DNA of 16,533 bases. Origin: Candidatus Sulfopaludibacter sp. SbA3 (GTDB lineage Bacteria > Acidobacteriota > Terriglobia > 2-12-FULL-54-10). Under the pieces are notes generated by a model. It had not been told where the DNA came from, made no database searches, and saw only the letters and a program-made list of their open reading frames with translations. The stretch lies in assembly GCA_945865705.1 (NCBI GenBank), contig CAMBEY010000031.1:1-16533 (forward strand). The letters run 5' to 3'. The position numbers and the translations under genes were made by a program. Every line of letters starts with the position of its first letter. Positions within the stretch are counted from its first letter, which is position 1. Shown in pieces: positions 14,524 to 16,533 of the stretch.

Positions 14524-14862
14524 CTATCGGGAGTGGCGGGTGACGAATCCGAAGGTGACAAATCCCAGCCCGCCAACAGCCAACGCGGGCGTCAGGTAGA
14601 GAGTGATCATGGGCGAAACTTCCACCGGTAGTTCCATACTGCTGTAGCCGCCGGCAAAGTAGTGAATCACGCCGGCGAGGAAAAGATACAAAAGCCCACG
14701 GCGCATCTCGCCTCTGCCAGCGGAGTATGCCTTGCGGGCGATAGGCGCATCGGGAAAATCTTCGCGGCATCCTGGGCATGTGCGTAAATAGGCGGGAGAC
14801 TGCTTGCCGCAGTGGCTACACTGCCGCATGGCCATGGTCGGATTGGAAATTGCCGGCCTCAT
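14524..14862 (-). CDS. Zinc-ribbon membrane protein of unknown function
   Basis: The 112-residue protein has an N-terminal zinc ribbon, CSHCGKQSPAYLRTCPGC, with Cys15, Cys18, Cys29 and Cys32 (CxxC-x10-CxxC). Two hydrophobic segments follow, RGLLYLFLAGVIHYFAGGY (about 55-73) and MITLYLTPALAVGGLGFVTF (about 85-104). It is therefore probably an inner-membrane protein with a cytosolic metal-binding head. The frame opens at ATG 14886, but the predicted promoter at 14887-14915 would start transcription inside that extension. ATG 14862 has AAGGTG six bases upstream, so it is preferred. Zinc ribbons of this kind bind metal structurally and do not define a function. It is a single-gene unit divergent from miaA. 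Confidence 0.75.
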   Translation of the reverse strand: MRPAISNPTMAMRQCSHCGKQSPAYLRTCPGCREDFPDAPIARKAYSAGRGEMRRGLLYLFLAGVIHYFAGGYSSMELPVEVSPMITLYLTPALAVGGLGFVTFGFVTRHSR

Positions 14863-14886
14863 CTGCTTCACCTTTGTACTCGCCAT

Positions 14887-14915
14887 TTTATTGCATCCAG
14901 TCGCCTATGGGTCAA
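14887..14915 (-). promoter_or_regulatory. Promoter of the zinc-ribbon membrane protein gene
   Basis: The minus strand reads TTGACC (revcomp of 14910-14915), a 17-base spacer, then AATAAA (revcomp of 14887-14892) preceded by TGC as an extended -10. These match consensus at 5 of 6 and 4 of 6. The start near 14880 leaves a leader of about 18 bases to ATG 14862 and rules out the longer reading at 14886. Confidence 0.6.
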
Positions 14916-14998
14916 GCGAAAGTCTTCCCGCGGCACGGCACTGTTCCGAGTTGGGGACGTCGGCTCCGCTTGGCTCGAGCTATGCAATACTCAAAGTT

Positions 14999-15982
14999 AT
15001 GAATCATGATCCCACGCTGCTGGCCGTGGTGGGGCCGACGGCCAGCGGAAAATCCCATCTCGCGCTCGAACTCGCCAGCCGCTTTGGCGGCGAGATACTC
15101 AACTGCGACTCGTTGCAGATGTTCCGCTGGTTTGACCTGGGCACGGCAAAACTTCCGCCAGCCGAGCGGCGCGGAGTCCCGCACCACTTCATGGACATAC
15201 TGAATCCCGACGAGCAGTTCGCCGCGGGCGACTATATGCGGCAGGGCCGAGCGGTGATGCGCGAGGTGTCCGCGCGTGGCCGCTTGCCGATCGTGGCTGG
15301 CGGAACGGGCTTCTACCTGCGCGCGCTGATTGACGGGCTGACGCCCAGTCCGTCTCGCGATGAGCCGCTGCGGCAGCGCCTGCAGGCGCGGGCCAATCAG
15401 CGGGCCAGCCAGGGAGAAGGCGAGTATCTCCACCGCCTCCTCTGGCGCATCGACCGCACGACGGCGGCGACCATCCACGCGAACGACACACCCAAGCTGA
15501 TCCGCGCCATCGAGGTCTGCCTGCTGGGACGGCGGCCCGCCTCCGAGTTGTTTAGCGAAGGCCGCGCCACGCTGACCGGCTTCCGCGTGTTGAGGCTCGG
15601 CATTGACGCACCGCGCGAGGCGCTCTACGGGAGGATCAACCTGCGCACGGCCGCGATGTTCGACAAGGGCCTGCGGGAACCGGCCCTGTTGGGGCCCAAC
15701 TTGTTGGAGGAGGTCCAGTCGATCATCGCCCGCGGCTACGCGGCCACGCTGCCGCCCTTTCAGGCGCATGGGTACCGCCAGGCGGTGGATCATCTGGAAG
15801 GGCGCATCACGCTGCCCGAGGCGCTCTACCACGCGCAGACCCGCACGCGCCAGTACGCCAAGCGTCAGATGACCTGGTTCCGCAAGGAGCCAGCCGTCCA
15901 CTGGCTGCGCGGCTTCGGCTCCGACCCCGCTGTCATCGAGCAAGCCATCGCGCTGGTCGCGGACTTCATAGGGAAAACATAA
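14999..15982 (+). CDS. miaA: tRNA dimethylallyltransferase
   Basis: MiaA transfers a dimethylallyl group to N6 of A37 in tRNAs that read UNN codons, the first step towards ms2i6A. The 327-residue protein has the P-loop GPTASGKS (12-19), NCDSLQMFRWFDLGTAK (35-51) with the catalytic Asp37, VPHHFMDILNPDEQF (60-74), the IVAGGTGFYLRAL block (98-110) and LIRAIEVCLLGRRPAS. The C-terminal RTRQYAKRQMTWFRKEPAVHWL contacts tRNA. ATG 14999 gives the canonical N terminus; the frame is open upstream to 14804 but that part is not MiaA-like and overlaps the divergent gene. The usual NADSMQVY is NCDSLQMF here. No hfq gene follows, although it often neighbours miaA elsewhere. Confidence 0.95.
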   Translation: MNHDPTLLAVVGPTASGKSHLALELASRFGGEILNCDSLQMFRWFDLGTAKLPPAERRGVPHHFMDILNPDEQFAAGDYMRQGRAVMREVSARGRLPIVAGGTGFYLRALIDGLTPSPSRDEPLRQRLQARANQRASQGEGEYLHRLLWRIDRTTAATIHANDTPKLIRAIEVCLLGRRPASELFSEGRATLTGFRVLRLGIDAPREALYGRINLRTAAMFDKGLREPALLGPNLLEEVQSIIARGYAATLPPFQAHGYRQAVDHLEGRITLPEALYHAQTRTRQYAKRQMTWFRKEPAVHWLRGFGSDPAVIEQAIALVADFIGKT

Positions 15983-16365
15983 GCTGAAAACCGTCGCCGC
16001 GGCACACCACGAAATTGCCCAAATTCGCGGTCCTGACCAAAGTGCAAACGTTTACGGTTCTGACCACTCTGACCAGATTGACAACCTGGGGAATCGGGAT
16101 TTGGGGTGGGGGTTTCGGGGGAACTTCAGATCAGCTTTCCTGCCACTTCGCACCCGGCTCGCAACTCAAATGATCCAAATCGTCCAACCTGACCACTCTG
16201 CCCACAAATTCCACAGCATCCAAATTTTCCAAATTACCCAACCTGACAAGATTCGCGGCAGCGTCGGAATTTGCCGGCCCCCCCCCGCCTTTCCGCCGCT
16301 CCGTCCAAAGATTCCAAATTTCCCCTATTGACTCGCCGCCCACTAGGCGCGCGGGAAACGGCGCC
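15983..16365. other. Non-coding region with degenerate short repeats
   Basis: No convincing gene follows miaA. The stretch contains repeated words. CTGACCACTCTG occurs at 16060-16071 and 16189-16200, and CCAACCTGAC at 16184-16193 and 16238-16247. TCCAAAT occurs four times, at about 16174, 16219, 16228 and 16313. A run of nine C lies at 16278-16286. The short open frames that cross it are low-complexity translations without ribosome binding sites. It could be decayed repeat sequence. Confidence 0.65.
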
Positions 16366-16387
16366 GCGTGACAGTTTGCGTGACAGT
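16366..16387. repeat. Short direct repeat GCGTGACAGT
   Basis: GCGTGACAGT occurs at 16366-16375 and again at 16378-16387, a 12-base period, immediately before the left arm of the terminal inverted repeat. It probably belongs to the same repeat element. Confidence 0.7.
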
Positions 16388-16389
16388 GC

Positions 16390-16533
16390 CGCGCGCGTCA
16401 GCAAGCGGGCCGATGGAAAAACCACGTCCCGGTCGCCGATGTCTTTTCCACGCTCGAATACGAAGCCGAATCAAAATCAAACCGTCAGCATCCGGGGCGT
16501 TGCGTTCCACCGGCCCGCTTGCTGACGCGCGCG
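16390..16533. repeat. Perfect 23-bp inverted repeat at the end of the window
   Basis: Arm 16390-16412 is the exact reverse complement of 16511-16533 (23 of 23), containing GTCAGCAAGCGGGCCG. The 98-base interior has a nested 7-bp pair, TGGAAAA (16414-16420) with TTTTCCA (16444-16450). It also has a 12-of-14 direct copy of part of the arm at 16483-16496. The right arm ends at the last base, so the true repeat may be longer. No transposase is seen. It could be a palindromic dispersed repeat or a small non-autonomous element. Confidence 0.85.

Noticed and set aside
14960..14998. Promoter for miaA
   Set aside because: TGCAATACT at 14983-14991 could be an extended -10, but no -35 fits at a proper distance and the -10 matches only 4 of 6 bases.
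14912..15943. Long open frame (343 codons) on the minus strand
   Set aside because: It lies antisense to miaA, whose motifs are complete. The translation has no recognisable domain, and long antisense frames are expected in G+C-rich genes.
16101..16331. Open frame of 76 codons in the right-hand region
   Set aside because: It is built of repeat words and crosses the nine-C run, where an indel is likely; no ribosome binding site and no recognisable domain.
16390..16533. CRISPR array or transposon end
   Set aside because: The arms are inverted, not regularly spaced direct repeats, and no cas or transposase gene is present. A mobile origin stays possible but is not shown.

Overview
The window looks like a chromosomal segment of a Gram-negative bacterium, most likely from the Acidobacteriota (Terriglobia/Solibacteres-like). 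The reasons are a high G+C content, a lipid A operon that uses LpxI, and a very large TonB-dependent-receptor-like protein with an N-terminal carboxypeptidase-regulatory domain, a type greatly expanded in Acidobacteriota. There are also several dispersed-repeat-like palindromes between genes. The taxonomic call is inference; no rRNA gene is present.

Layout. Positions 1-2056 (minus strand) hold rplU, rpmA, obgE and the first 11 codons of nadD. rplU has a near-consensus promoter. A strong intrinsic terminator lies between rpmA and obgE. Divergent from rplU, also with a good sigma70-type promoter, is a small acidic protein of unknown function (2304-2612). A long inverted repeat (2647-2734) separates it from a convergent outer-membrane receptor (2769-5525). 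Upstream of that receptor, also on the minus strand, are an amino-acid permease of the APC superfamily (5758-7185), argJ (7279-8487) and an M20 metallopeptidase resembling carboxypeptidase G2 (8585-9784).

The peptidase and the lipid A operon are divergent and share a promoter region that contains a perfect 12-bp palindrome. The plus-strand operon runs fabZ, lpxA, lpxI, a Gfo/Idh/MocA oxidoreductase and a TonB/TolA-like energy transducer (9969-14328), with a possible 32-residue membrane peptide at its end. FabZ, LpxA and LpxI serve acyl-chain and early lipid A synthesis. The oxidoreductase is a candidate for modifying the UDP-sugar precursor. The TonB-like protein would supply energy to outer-membrane receptors such as the one in this window.

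A hairpin (14466-14510) ends that block. It is followed by a convergent zinc-ribbon membrane protein (14524-14862) and, divergent from that, miaA (14999-15982). The last 550 bases have no convincing gene. They contain degenerate short repeats, a 9-C run and a perfect 23-bp inverted repeat whose second arm ends at the last base, which suggests that the contig stops in a repeat.

Most of the window is ordinary housekeeping. I did not find a clearly novel defence or mobile system. The points most worth following up are the oxidoreductase in the lipid A operon, the unknown small proteins and the terminal repeat.
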